Shown here piece after piece: positions 24,616-34,940 of a stretch of DNA of 64,000 nucleotides. The DNA is from Morella rubra. Its lineage: Eukaryota; Streptophyta; Magnoliopsida; Fagales; Myricaceae. The notes beneath the pieces are model-generated. The model had not been told where the DNA came from and did no database searches. It saw nothing but the letters and a program-made list of their open reading frames with translations. Positions within the stretch are counted from its first letter, which is position 1. Each line of letters begins with the position of its first letter. The translations under genes and the position numbers were made by a program. Location of the stretch: the NCBI GenBank assembly GCA_003952965.2, contig CM025852.1, positions 8,586,746 to 8,650,745 on the forward strand. Direction: 5' to 3'.

Positions 24616-25661
24616 ACGTTTGATGATGTTTCAGTCTTTGGGTTGTAAATGTTTAGGATCTATGTATTTTGTTTTTCACTTATACTGTTCAATCTTTTGG
24701 GTTGTAACGTTTATGTTTTTTTTTTTTTTTTGTCTTTAGTAGGGTATAATTTTGTAACGAATTTACGAATATGTTATGATTATGTTCATCACAATCTGCA
24801 AGTCCTTTCCAATAGATATTCATTGAAAGTCTTCCAAAAAAAAAATACGAAAAAATAAACTGGAAAAATAAAATAGAGTCAAGCGATGCTCTACATTGAG
24901 TACATAACAAAGGTGATCATCAAACTGTCCACGAGCAGTTTCTTACATCATACTAAATACTAAACCAAGAAATCAACATTACAAATAAATAAGAGAACAA
25001 CAAAGTTTGCCTTAACCATTAAGAGCAACTAATACCATTGAAACAATATGCAAAGATCCAGTGACTACAATGAACACTAAGCTAATATGGTTCCATGTTC
25101 CAAGTTGTTCCTAGAGCAAACTACTTGATCCTTGAACCCTTCTCTGAATTTTACCACTCTAATATTAGCAATAGCAATGCTCAATTCCTTGGAAGCTTGG
25201 ATCCAACAATCTTTTAATACAGAAGCTGGAGTTGTTCGAGACTTGCCTCCAGCGATGTCAGCTTTTGTCAAACATACTCGGATATGCCTCCACCGTGTGG
25301 CCATCTCACGCATGCTGAAATCCATTTTCGGAGATGTTGAATGCTTCAAATCGATCAGCTTTGTAGTCTCTTGCAAGATTCATATTATCAATTATTTTCT
25401 TGATCAAGCAGAAGGAACAGAAAAAGTACTCGGATATGCTTTCTGTCAAAATGACAGGAAATTATTTAAGTAGTTTATGAGGCAACTCCTGCAATGTGTA
25501 TTTTTCCCAAGAAAAAAAGTACCACCGGTATGAAGCAACATCAGCAATTTTCAATTCCTGAGACATTCTTTTACTTATTGAACTTCACTGAATATGGTAA
25601 GTGAGCCTAAGAAAGACAGGTAAATGTCAGCCAGGTGAAGCTCAGATAGAAAATTATCACG
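24616..25661. other. MULE interior with one unrecognised minus-strand frame
   Basis: A minus-strand frame at 25077-25376 (99 codons, with SMREMATRWRHIRVCLTKAD) stays open but matches nothing I recognise. It could be another captured fragment or chance. The rest is AT-rich. Confidence 0.35.
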
Positions 25662-25898
25662 TACTAGGTGATCCATTTTTGGACTAAAGGCACCTTTAGC
25701 TCTAGAAGGTAATTCACCAACAAAAACCAATCCATTCGGGATTGATTTCCTAACAAGAAGGTGTCTAACACCCTTCATTGCTTCCTGATACATGTCATGG
25801 AGATATGTAAAATTACCATCTCTTTTTGTTCCCCGCTGAAGCCAAATTTTGGGTAGGTACTCATAGTAACTGTCACCAAAAGATCCTAATCTTAAATT
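25662..25898 (-). pseudogene. Captured fragment of class I alpha-1,2-mannosidase (GH47, Golgi MNS1/2-like)
   Basis: On the minus strand, LRLGSFGDSYYEYLPKIWL, then YLHDMYQEAMKGVRHLLVRK, IPNGLVFVGEL and FSPKMDHLV match one internal exon of plant mannosyl-oligosaccharide 1,2-alpha-mannosidase, which trims N-glycans in the Golgi. The match stops exactly where GTACGTGATA provides a splice donor, so the fragment was taken from genomic DNA with its intron edge. About 79 of roughly 550-600 residues are present; the flanking exons and the acidic catalytic residues elsewhere in the domain are missing. It lies head-on to the transposase, inside the MULE next to the right inverted repeat. Confidence 0.8.
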
Positions 25899-26086
25899 TT
25901 TCTCCACTAAATTCACTAGTGCGAGGGTTGCATTCAGTAAGAACAAACTACAAAATTGAGTGTAAAAAAAACAAGACATGATTAAATTATAAAATAAAGG
26001 GGAAGCAGTTTGACCATAAAGGAGAGTAGCTTTTTTCTTTTGGGTAAGTAAAGGAGAGTAACTTCATTAAACCATTTCTTGAATAA

Positions 26087-27289
26087 TTCCATTGGCACTG
26101 TCCCAACCTAAATTGGCACCAGCAAATTTAAGGAAATAGTACTCATAAGATCTTAGTCGTTGATTGAGATTTCCCAAGCATCAAATTAGACTTCAATTAA
26201 CTAAAGAAGATGTGGAAAATAAATCCCCAAGACTTCAACAGAAGAGATTACACTACCCTTACATGTTGGCAAGTTTTCATGAAATTGTTTTCTATGAGAA
26301 AAATAAGTAGGAAAAACTCCCAAGTGTAATTAATCCTTTTGAGGTGTCACAGAGAAGTGGCGGTGGCCATGTGATATGATATTGATCCAGATTTGAATAA
26401 GATTAAAATGGATTCTGCAGGTTTGTCTGTGAGAGAAGTAGAGAAAAGTTCATCCTTACCTACCACACCCTATAGTAATCAATTGGCATCCCTACAGCAG
26501 TTCTCCATTCTACATCGGCGACTACTGAAAAGGTATGCATTCTTAAAAAAAATTATATGAAACAACTAATGACTAATTTGTTTGCGTGCGTGGGGATATT
26601 CCAAACAAAATCATCGATTGCTGCATTAGTATATTCGAAAATTATGGCAGTAAAGGGAGTTGGGTACTTGGGATTTTTCCAGTTTTTATTATTTTAAGTA
26701 CTGGTTTGTTTTCCTAGAAAGAAAATTTCCTAGAAATTCAAAACAAATTTTCCACAGACCTGGTAAAGAATCAAAGAAGATTGGCAACCTGGGGCACTTC
26801 CATCAAATTCGCAAAGGTCAACCCCACAAACAAAACAAACCCAAGTAAATGCCTACAAGCACATAACAAGAAAGCAAACAAGCAAGACTAACCAAATCAA
26901 AAAAACCCATCGAATCGATCAAAATAAAATGGTTAATGGAAGAAATGAACAAAATTTCAAAGCTTTTGGGGATTGTAAGTCCAAATGTTGAGCGACGAAG
27001 ATGGGCGGCGACGGTGACGGAGCTGGGCAGTGATGGACGAAGCTGGAGCTATGACAAACGGACGGTGTTGGAGCTGTGGTAAAACGGAACGTCGAATGAA
27101 TTTTCTACAAACCGGGTCATCTAATATGGGTTATGAGGAAAACGGGTCATGTGGTAAATGGGTCAAACCGCGAGTCAAAATTCATTAACTAACGTGGCGT
27201 TATTTGCAGCCATTGGATCTTGAAAAGTTAATCCCAGCCATCCATCAGCACCCATCAGCATATTAAACATCAGCACCATAACCGAACCC
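26087..27289 (-). repeat. Right terminal inverted repeat of the MULE (about 1.2 kb)
   Basis: Inverted partner of 19352-20566. The inner end is ttccattggcactgtcc and the outer end ccataaccgaaccc. Similarity is high along the whole length, which suggests a fairly recent insertion or gene conversion between the arms. Confidence 0.92.
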
Positions 27290-28732
27290 ACCGTTTTGAT
27301 AAAGGTTGTGCGGCCCACTTGTGGCAAAATTTTCAACTTCCAAGATGCCAAGTAGTTCAAAATCTTCTCCTTAATATCAGCCAGAGCACGTTTCTTGGAT
27401 CTGGGAAACAAAAGAGACACACCAAGATACTTTGAAAACTAGGGCATCCTACCCAAATTTAACTCAGCCAAAATCGCAGTTTGAACTGGGATTAGTGTAT
27501 TTAGACTAAACTGAACAGTGGATTTCGATCTATTCGAGCACTGTCTAGACCACGCCGCTTACTTTTCCAGAATCTCTTTCATAGCCCGAACTTCACGTAG
27601 GTTCGTACGATTGAATAAAATACATCATCAGCAAACATCAAGTGAGAAAGGGAGGGAGCCGAACGGGCCACTTTCAAACCGTGAATGCAATTGAGAGTCT
27701 CCACCTGGAAGATTAAACGTGATAGCACTTCGGAACCAAGTATAAACAAGAAAGGGTGTTAGTTCCTGTGTCCCACAAAGGGAATAGAGGGTTGCCCTGA
27801 CGTAAACCAGGCTGGGTCTAAAGAAACCATAGGCACTCCCATTGATTAACACCAAAAAGGAGGACGTTGAAATACATTGCTTCATAAACCGAATCCACAC
27901 TCCATTATATCATAAGCCCGGGCCATATCCAGCTTGGTACCCATAACGCCACTGCGACCCAACTTGTGCTTCATGGTATGGAAAACCTCCTGGGCCATAA
28001 TGGTGTTCTCAAAGATAATCCTCCCCAGAATGAAAGCTGCTTGAGGGTGGGAGACAATTCTAGCCAGCACATGTCCCAAACGATTAGCAAGGATCTTTGA
28101 TATTACCTTATAAGCGACGTCGCATAAACTGATCGATCTTGGTAGGATTATCTCGTTTTTGTATAAGAGCAATGAAAGTGTGGTTGAGCTGACGTAACAA
28201 GAAGCTATGCCTGCAAAAATCTTTAACCATAGCCTTCAGATGGGATTCCACAACCGGTCAATAGTGCTGATAGAATGCTCCTGTCATCCCGTCGGGCCTC
28301 AAAGCCTTCATGGCACCCACACTCTTCACCACCTCCCAAATCTCCTGGTCCTAGGGAATACTACACAGGGTGTCATTTTCGAAATTAATCACCAGAGGAC
28401 TCAAAAGGTTCTCCAGGTCAGCAGGAAAGGACGGCTGAGAAGAGGAGAATAATTCCAAAAAATGAGAAACAATGTGCTGCCCCAACAATTCTCTGTCCGT
28501 AATCTAGTAGCCCAGTTCATCTTGTAACGAGTCAATGATGTTTCTCCTGCGCCAGGTAATCGTGGACAAGTGAAAATAGCGGGTATTAAGATCAGAGGAG
28601 GATAGCCAAGTGACCCTGGACTTTTGTTTCCAAAATAATTCTTCACAGAGGACCTCTTCAACTAAACATGCCACCAAATAACTTTCTCTGCGTAAAATAC
28701 TATTAGAAGACGAAGAGAGTTGACAGCGTTCC
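27290..28732 (-). pseudogene. LINE part B: reverse transcriptase domain
   Basis: Minus-strand blocks of a plant L1-type RT in order: LFWKQKSRVTWL and NTRYFHLSTITWRRRN (about 28550-28640), PRSISLCDVAYKVISKILANRL (about 28085-28150), HPQAAFILGR (about 28025-28055), KLDMARAYD (about 27910-27940), the catalytic FADDV motif (about 27621-27635), and SWKLKILPQVGRTTFIKTV (about 27295-27350). Frames shift repeatedly and stops are present. The left boundary is the MULE target duplication; the right boundary at 28732 is the Copia target duplication gttcc. Joined with parts A and C it forms one LINE oriented right to left. Confidence 0.88.
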
Positions 28733-30016
28733 TGTTAGATGTATGTCCTCAAAACCAAATATTTTATTGAATGATTATGAGATAATTGTTGTTATAATTA
28801 TTGCTGTTAATTGATCACTTGTATATTATTATTTTGGGTATGTGCAATGATATTAGATGTCATACTGTTGAGTAACATTGTAGAAAAATCAGGCCAATGA
28901 TTAATGAATCGGAGGTGGGAGTATGATTTTTCGGATCCTTGTTGACTCACTTTGTTCTAGACTATGATACATGAATATGTACTAATAGATCTACGCTCGC
29001 TGTGCCTCTATAAGATAGAATGATGGACTCCATCATTGAGGTGGTGACTTAAGCAGATGAGTGGGTGCAATGTAAGAGTACATGCACTGAACGGGATCAA
29101 ATATGAATACCTTATGGAAATGATCATTGATGTAGAGAATGTATTCAGCACAATTAGTTTATGTTGTCCTTAGACCTGAGAGAGTTTTGCAGGTTTGCTT
29201 GTTATATGCTTGTGCTTTGACTGAGTCGTTTGGTGATGGTCTTTGTAGATCAAATATTCTAGATAATGTTGAGCATTGTATATAGTAAGTGAATTTGTTT
29301 AATTGCTTAATATGGAATCCACCAGTCTCTTGATGAGGCAGTATGTTCATTATGTCTGTAGATGATTTGGACTCAAATAAAATCACTGCGCAGTGAGTTT
29401 TTGGTGAAAAAAGTTTTGCATGGTTTTTTATTATATATATAATATAATATATTAAATAATTTTTTGCGAAAATAACTTTTTGAAAACTTTTGCGAGTCCA
29501 ATTAGATCAGACTGAGAATTAAGAATTATATGGACTAGGAATTTTATCGGTGATGTTATTCTGGTTCTATTAGCTAATATGGAATATAGTATGGTGGAAA
29601 GATAAATAAGCATATAATTGTTAGAAAAAGGATTTCATAAAAATAATCTCATTATCTCGGGGGTCAATTGTGATATGTTAATGGATATGATCACAATTTG
29701 TAGAAGCCCATAAATTTGGATTACAGAATATAAAGGAGTTTAGTGACAAAGAGTTTTTCATGATGATCCTACGGCCGAGATTTGAGGTCCCTAAAGATCC
29801 CACGCATAAGCACAATTTAGTTCTGGGCAAGCCATTATAAAAGGCTCAGAAATTCATTTGAGAGTAAGGAATTCATTTTTAAATTTTGAGACTCTTTCTC
29901 TTTAAGAAATACTCTCTCTAGATAAATTTGTGCGCGTGAATCTGTCGGAGACAGTACATTTAGACTGTTTTTGATTCGAAGATCATTTTTTTTTCGCTGC
30001 GTTTCACAATCTTTCA
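28733..30016 (+). repeat. Copia 5' LTR (1284 bp)
   Basis: TGTTAGATG start and CTTTCA end. It contains about 540 bp (roughly 29395-29935) that the 3' LTR lacks, including an ata-rich block and the promoter-like ccattataaaaggctcag at about 29833, which I read as the TATA region. Confidence 0.85.
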
Positions 30017-30429
30017 GTGTTATTGGAGTAGGCTTGTGAAATCTCACAGTTCAAGGTAAGTGTTTCTCTCTCTAACTCACGCGCATGCAAGGTCATGTTC
30101 ATCATGATTTGTTGAAAAACGTGCATGATTTTCTATTGTTGAAAGGAGCGTGTGGGATCCACCATATTTTGTTTTCATTCGGTGCTTTATGGATTGATTC
30201 GGTGGCTTTTGATTTTGAAAAGAGGAGAAAGGGTTTTTGCATGAAAAACCCGTGGGCATTCCTTTGAGATTTTGATGAAATCTTTCGATTTTTCTTTGTG
30301 ATTTGATGAGATTTGTTATGTTTAACTATAGATCTTGTGATTCCTTTGAGAAAGATTAGATTCAGGATGTTTTGATTGTTTTCTTGGATGAAAATTTTTG
30401 TTTTTCCCGATGGGTATGAATCGCAAAGA

Positions 30430-30775
30430 GAGAGAGAGAAGTTTTTCTCTCAAATCCGACCACCACCAGTTGCCGGTGGTGGCTCAGACGGGCGAGGACC
30501 ACGGCTGGTGGTCCCAGGTAGTCATAGCAGCGTCACCACGTGGCCTAGTGGCCGGCGGTGGCCACTGTAGTGATATACTCCCTTCGGGGTATACAAGAGC
30601 ACGCAGGTGGAGGCCTTTTAGGCCTCCCCGCGGCCTCTCACGGCCACCTCAAGCCGTGAGGTGGCCGACCAAATGTGGGCCGGCATCCCATCGACCTGAG
30701 GGTGGCACGGCGCCGCCAGCCGAGGCTGGTAGCGCCGCTGGGCGCCTTCAAGCGGCCCTTGGGGGCCAAATATCT
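30430..30775 (+). other. GC-rich leader where gag is expected
   Basis: Between the primer site and the protease the sequence turns abruptly GC-rich (ggccggcggtggcc and similar). It has no CCHC knuckle and no gag-like frame. It ends sharply near 30775, where protease coding begins in mid-domain. Either gag was deleted or this is foreign sequence. Confidence 0.5.
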
Positions 30776-30786
30776 ACAATATAATT

Positions 30787-33700
30787 GATGGTCAATTAAA
30801 TTCATGGTATCTCGATTCAAGCACAACGTCTCATATCTGCAATATGTTGCAAGAGTTTAAAGAAACTCGGAGACTAGATGAAAGGGAAGTCATCCTAAAG
30901 ATGGGGACGACTGCAAGTGTTGCAACAACTGCCATAGGATCTTTTCATCTATGTCTACAACGAAACAAAGTTTTAATTTTAGAAGATTGTCTTTACGTAC
31001 TAGAATGTCTTAAAAACTTAATTTCTGTTTCAAAACTTGGGATGTCTGGATATTCATTTATGTTTACTTCTAAACTGTTATTAAATTTCAAAATCAGTTT
31101 GTTGCTTCTGGTACTATGATGGATGGTCTTTATATTTTGGAAAATGTTGTAGACTGCTTGAATAATGTAGAGAATGATGCTGATACCAATGTGAAAACTC
31201 TCAAAAGAAAGAGGGATGTGAATCCCACTTACTTGTGGCATCTAAGACTTGGTCATGCTAATCTGGATAGGATCAACCGATTAGTAAAGGATGGGTCATT
31301 AGACCTTTCAAAAGTTGAGCCTTATCCAATATGTGAGTCTTACTTACAAGGAAAAATGACCAAAAATCCTTTTAAAGGGAAAGGAACTAGAGCCACAGAG
31401 TTGTTAGAGTTAGTTCACACTGATATATGTGGTCCTTTAACCACATAGCTAGAGGAGGATTCTCATACTTCATCACTTTTATTGATGATTATTCCAGTAT
31501 GGTTATGTATATCTGATGAAACACAAGTCTGAATCTTTTGAAAAGTTCAAAGAATATAATGAAGTTGAGAATCAACTGAAAGGAATATTAAGATATTCCG
31601 GTCTAATAGAGGAGGAGAATATCTCTCTGGAGATTTTCAAACTCATCTCAGAGAAAGAGGCATCATATCTCACTTGACTCCCCTACTACGCCACAACATA
31701 ATGGTGTTGCAGAAAGAAGAAATCGAACACTATTAGATATGGTTCGATCAATGATGAGCATGTCACAATTACCTGCTTATTTTTGGAGATACGCCTTAGA
31801 GACAACTGTTTATATTTTAAACAGGATATCTACTAAGTCCGTTCCTAATACTCCATATGAGTCTGAAACACTTAAGAGTATTGGGATGCCCAGCTCACGT
31901 TAAAAAGTTTGACGTGGAGAAGCTAAAGTTAAGGACTGAAATATGTTTATTTGTGGGTTATTCCAAAAGATCAACTGATTATTACTTTTATAACCAAAAG
32001 GATCAGAAGGTAATTTTCAGTAGGAATGCAATATTCCTGGAAGATGAGTACATCCTAAGTGATGGAAAAGCAAGATTGTTCTTGATGAACAACCAGCCAA
32101 ACCAGAAACTATGGCAGATAAGATTGATAAAAGGGACATAACTAAACCCACTGATGAGTCTGAAGAGTTCAGAACTCAAGAACCTCGACGCGGTAAAAGA
32201 ACTCATAAACCTCCAATTAGATATACCATGATAAATGAGATTTGTCAGGTAAAAACGGAGGGTTGGATGATGATCCATATACTTACCAAAAGGCTATCAG
32301 TGACAAAGATGCTGCACACTGGAAGATAGCAATCAGAAATGGACTCCATGTACTCCAATGAGATCTGGACCCTTATTGATCAACCAGAAGGCATTAAGCC
32401 TATAGGTTGTAAATGGGTATTCAAAAGAAAATGAGGACCTACTGGAGAGGTAGGACCTTCAAAGCTAGACTAGTTGCGAAAGGTTATACTCAAAAACATG
32501 GTATGACTATGAGGAAACTTTTTCACCAGTAGCTATGATGAAGTCCATTAGAATCCTAATGTCAATCGCCGCTCATTATGATTATGAGATTTGGCCGATG
32601 GATGTGAAAACCGCATTTCTGAATGGGTACATCCAATAGGAGATTTACATGGAACAACCTGAAGGTTTCTTATCTCCTGGACAAGAATCTAGAGTGTGCA
32701 AACTCAATAAGTCCATTTATGGACTAAAATAGGCATTACGTTGCTAGAACATTCGTTTTGATGAGATGATCAAATCATTTGGTTTCTCACAAAACATAGA
32801 TGAATCTTGTGTTTACAAGAAGATTAGTGGGAGTTCAGTAATGTTCCTTATACTTTATGTTGATGATATTCTCCTCATGGGGAATGACATTGGTGCAATG
32901 TCATCAGTGAAAATATGGTTAGCAAACCATTTTTTCAATAAAAGACCTCGGAGAAACATCCTACATTCTCGGGATCAAAGTGTTTAAAAACCAAGAAATG
33001 AGGCTTTTAGGGCTTTCACAATCCCATCACATTGACAAGATATTGGTACGGTATAGTATGCAGGATGCCAAGAAAGGGTTTTTACCTTTAGGCATAATAT
33101 TTATCTCTCCAAGAAGATGTCTCCTAAGACACAGGAAGAGAGAGATAAGATGAGGAAGTTTCCTTATGCTTCTATTGTAGGAAGCCTCATGTATGCAATG
33201 CTTTGTAAAAGGCTTGATATCAATCATGCAGTTAGTGTTGTGAGTAGATATCAATCTGATCCAGGCCCTGAGCACTGGACAGCAGTCAAGCATATACTCA
33301 AATACTTGAGAAGAACCAAACACTATTGTCTAGTGTATGATGGAGAGGATATGTTAACTATCCAAGGATACACAGATTCAAATTTTCAATCAGATATTGA
33401 TGATAGAAAATATACATTTGGATTTGTGCTTACATTGGGTAAAGGGGCAATGAGTTGGAGAAGTTTTAAGCAGAGCACTACTGTTGACTCCACCACTGAG
33501 GCAGAATATATTGCTGCCAGCGAATCTACAAAAGAGGCTGTGTAGATACATAAATTCATGCAAGAGCTTGAAGTTGTCTCTTCGATAGAGGCCCCGATCA
33601 CCATTTATTGTGATAACAATGGTGCTATAGCACAGGCGGTGGAACCTAGGGCTCATCAAAGGACAAAACATATAAAAAAAAAAATTTCATCTTATTCGTG

Positions 33701-33846
33701 ACATTGTGAATCGGGGTGATGTAGTGATGACTAAAATAGCATCAGCTAAAAACGTAACAAACCCATTCACTAAACCTTTGACTTAGAAAGTGTTTGAGAA
33801 GCATGTAGAGTCTATGGGTGTCACATATATGTCTAATTGGTTCTGA
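30787..33846 (+). pseudogene. Copia pol polyprotein, multiple stops
   Basis: Order protease, integrase, RT, RNase H, as in Copia. Protease remnant WYLDSSTTSHICN (about 30805). GAG-pre-integrase and zinc region HLRLGHANLDRINRLV and PICESYLQGKM (31230-31360). Integrase core [19 protein letters not shown] region near 31680 in shifted frames. RT with GCKWVFKRK (32408), VKTAFLNGYIQ (32610), the catalytic YVDDIL (about 32857-32875) and SIYGLK. RNase H with GYTDSNFQSD (33366), STTEAEYIAASE (33494) and ITIYCDNNGA (33599). Stops interrupt it at 31446, 32638, 32728, 33543 and 33784 among others. Four of the five stops I checked look like C-to-T changes at CAG or TGG codons. Confidence 0.9.
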
Positions 33847-33861
33847 GTGCAAGTGGGAGAT

Positions 33862-34603
33862 TGTTAGATGTATGCCCTTAAAACCAAATATTTTATTGAA
33901 TGATTATGAGATAATTGTTGTTATAATTATTGTTGATAATTGATCACTTGTATATTATTATTTTGGACACGTGCAATGACATTAGATGTCATATTTTTGA
34001 ATAATCATTCTAGAAAAATCTGGCCAATGTTAATGAATCAGAGGCGGGGAGTATGATTTTTCGGATCCTTGTTGACTCACTTTGTTCTAGACTATGATAC
34101 ATGAATATGTACTAATAGATCTACGCTCGTTGTGCCTCTATAAGATAGAATGATGGACTTCGTCATTGAGGTGGTGACTTTAAGCAGACGAGTGGGTGCA
34201 ATGTAAGAGTACATGCACTGAACGGATCAAATATGAATACCTTCTGAAAACGATCACTGATGTAGAGAATGATATTCAGTACAATTAGCTTATTTTATCC
34301 TTAGACCTGAGAGAGTTATGCAGATTTGCTTGTTATATGCTTGTACTTTGACTGAGTCGTTTGGTGATGGTCTTCGTAGATCAAATATTCCAGATAATGT
34401 TGAGCATTGTATATAGTAAGTGAATTTGTTTAATTGCTCAATATGGAATCCACCAGTCTCTTGATGAAGTAGTATGTTCATTATGTCTGTAGATTATTTG
34501 GACTCAAATAAAATCACTGTGCGTGGATCTGACAAAGACAGTACATTTGGACTATTTTTGATTTGAAGATCTTTTTTTTTTCACTGCCTTCCACAAACTA
34601 TCA
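33862..34603 (+). repeat. Copia 3' LTR (742 bp, internal deletion)
   Basis: Follows the polypurine tract directly. Shares start, end and sequence with the 5' LTR but lacks its central part of about 540 bp; the break lies just after aaaatcactgtgcg at about 34515. Confidence 0.88.
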
Positions 34604-34940
34604 GTTCCAATTCTGTTTCAAGCTCCCGTGTCTGAGTTTGGATGTGGCCAAACGAACGACGGTCCTAGAGCTTAAGAGCCTCCCTGGCAAACTTAATCCG
34701 TTGATCCAAACAAAAAGCAGGGGAACCAAGACAATGACGGTCCCACGCTTGAGGGAATTGAAGGCACCACTGGGGAGTAGCCACTCCCCTGTCCAGACGT
34801 TCGCGGATGAGAAAACGGCCCAACCGCCGGTTGGGGATGTCTGAATGACCTCATGTTGAGGACTTTGGCAAACGCGGGTTGCTATTAGCAACTGGAATGA
34901 CAATGGATGCAACGTTGACGTTGCCTCCCGCAAAAATTGT
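34604..34940 (-). pseudogene. LINE part C: end of endonuclease and linker
   Basis: On the minus strand, RLGRFLIRERLDRGVATPQW (about 34770-34830) is the end of the endonuclease domain, followed by LDQRIKFAREALKL, one stop, RRSFGHIQTRTRELETEL, reaching the Copia insertion at 34604. Across the insertion the linker continues in part B (SSSSNSILRRESYLVACLVE). The N-terminal endonuclease and ORF1 are not seen upstream of 34940. Confidence 0.78.

Larger units (their letters stand above)
19352..27289 (+). mobile_element. 7.9-kb MULE with long terminal inverted repeats, inserted into the LINE
   Basis: The ends read gggttcggttatgg on the left and its exact complement on the right, and the arms stay nearly identical for about 1.2 kb. 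A 10-bp duplication of LINE sequence, accgttttga, flanks it (19342-19351 and 27290-27299). Removing the element restores the LINE codons around FIKTVATAIPS. Inside are a FAR1-like MULE transposase on the plus strand, a CHUP1-like gene fragment (plus), a GH47 mannosidase fragment (minus) and spacers. The transposase has stops, so the element is no longer autonomous. The combination of transposase and captured host fragments makes it both a former autonomous element and Pack-MULE-like. Confidence 0.92.
28733..34603 (+). mobile_element. Copia LTR retrotransposon with both LTRs and 5-bp TSD, inserted into the LINE
   Basis: Both LTRs begin TGTTAGATGTATG and end in a decayed TCA. The TSD gttcc lies at 28728-28732 and 34604-34608. 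A degenerate primer site (tgttattggagtagg, cf. tggtatcagagc) follows the 5' LTR at about 30018, and a polypurine tract aagtgggagat (33851-33861) precedes the 3' LTR. Between them lies a decayed pol gene but no recognisable gag. Removing the element rejoins LINE parts B and C in the middle of the EN-RT linker. The element is defective; mobilisation would need proteins in trans. Confidence 0.93.

Noticed and set aside
30398..30784. A GC-rich 128-codon frame in the Copia leader
   Set aside because: Composition-driven, no gag or zinc-knuckle motif, open by GC richness only.
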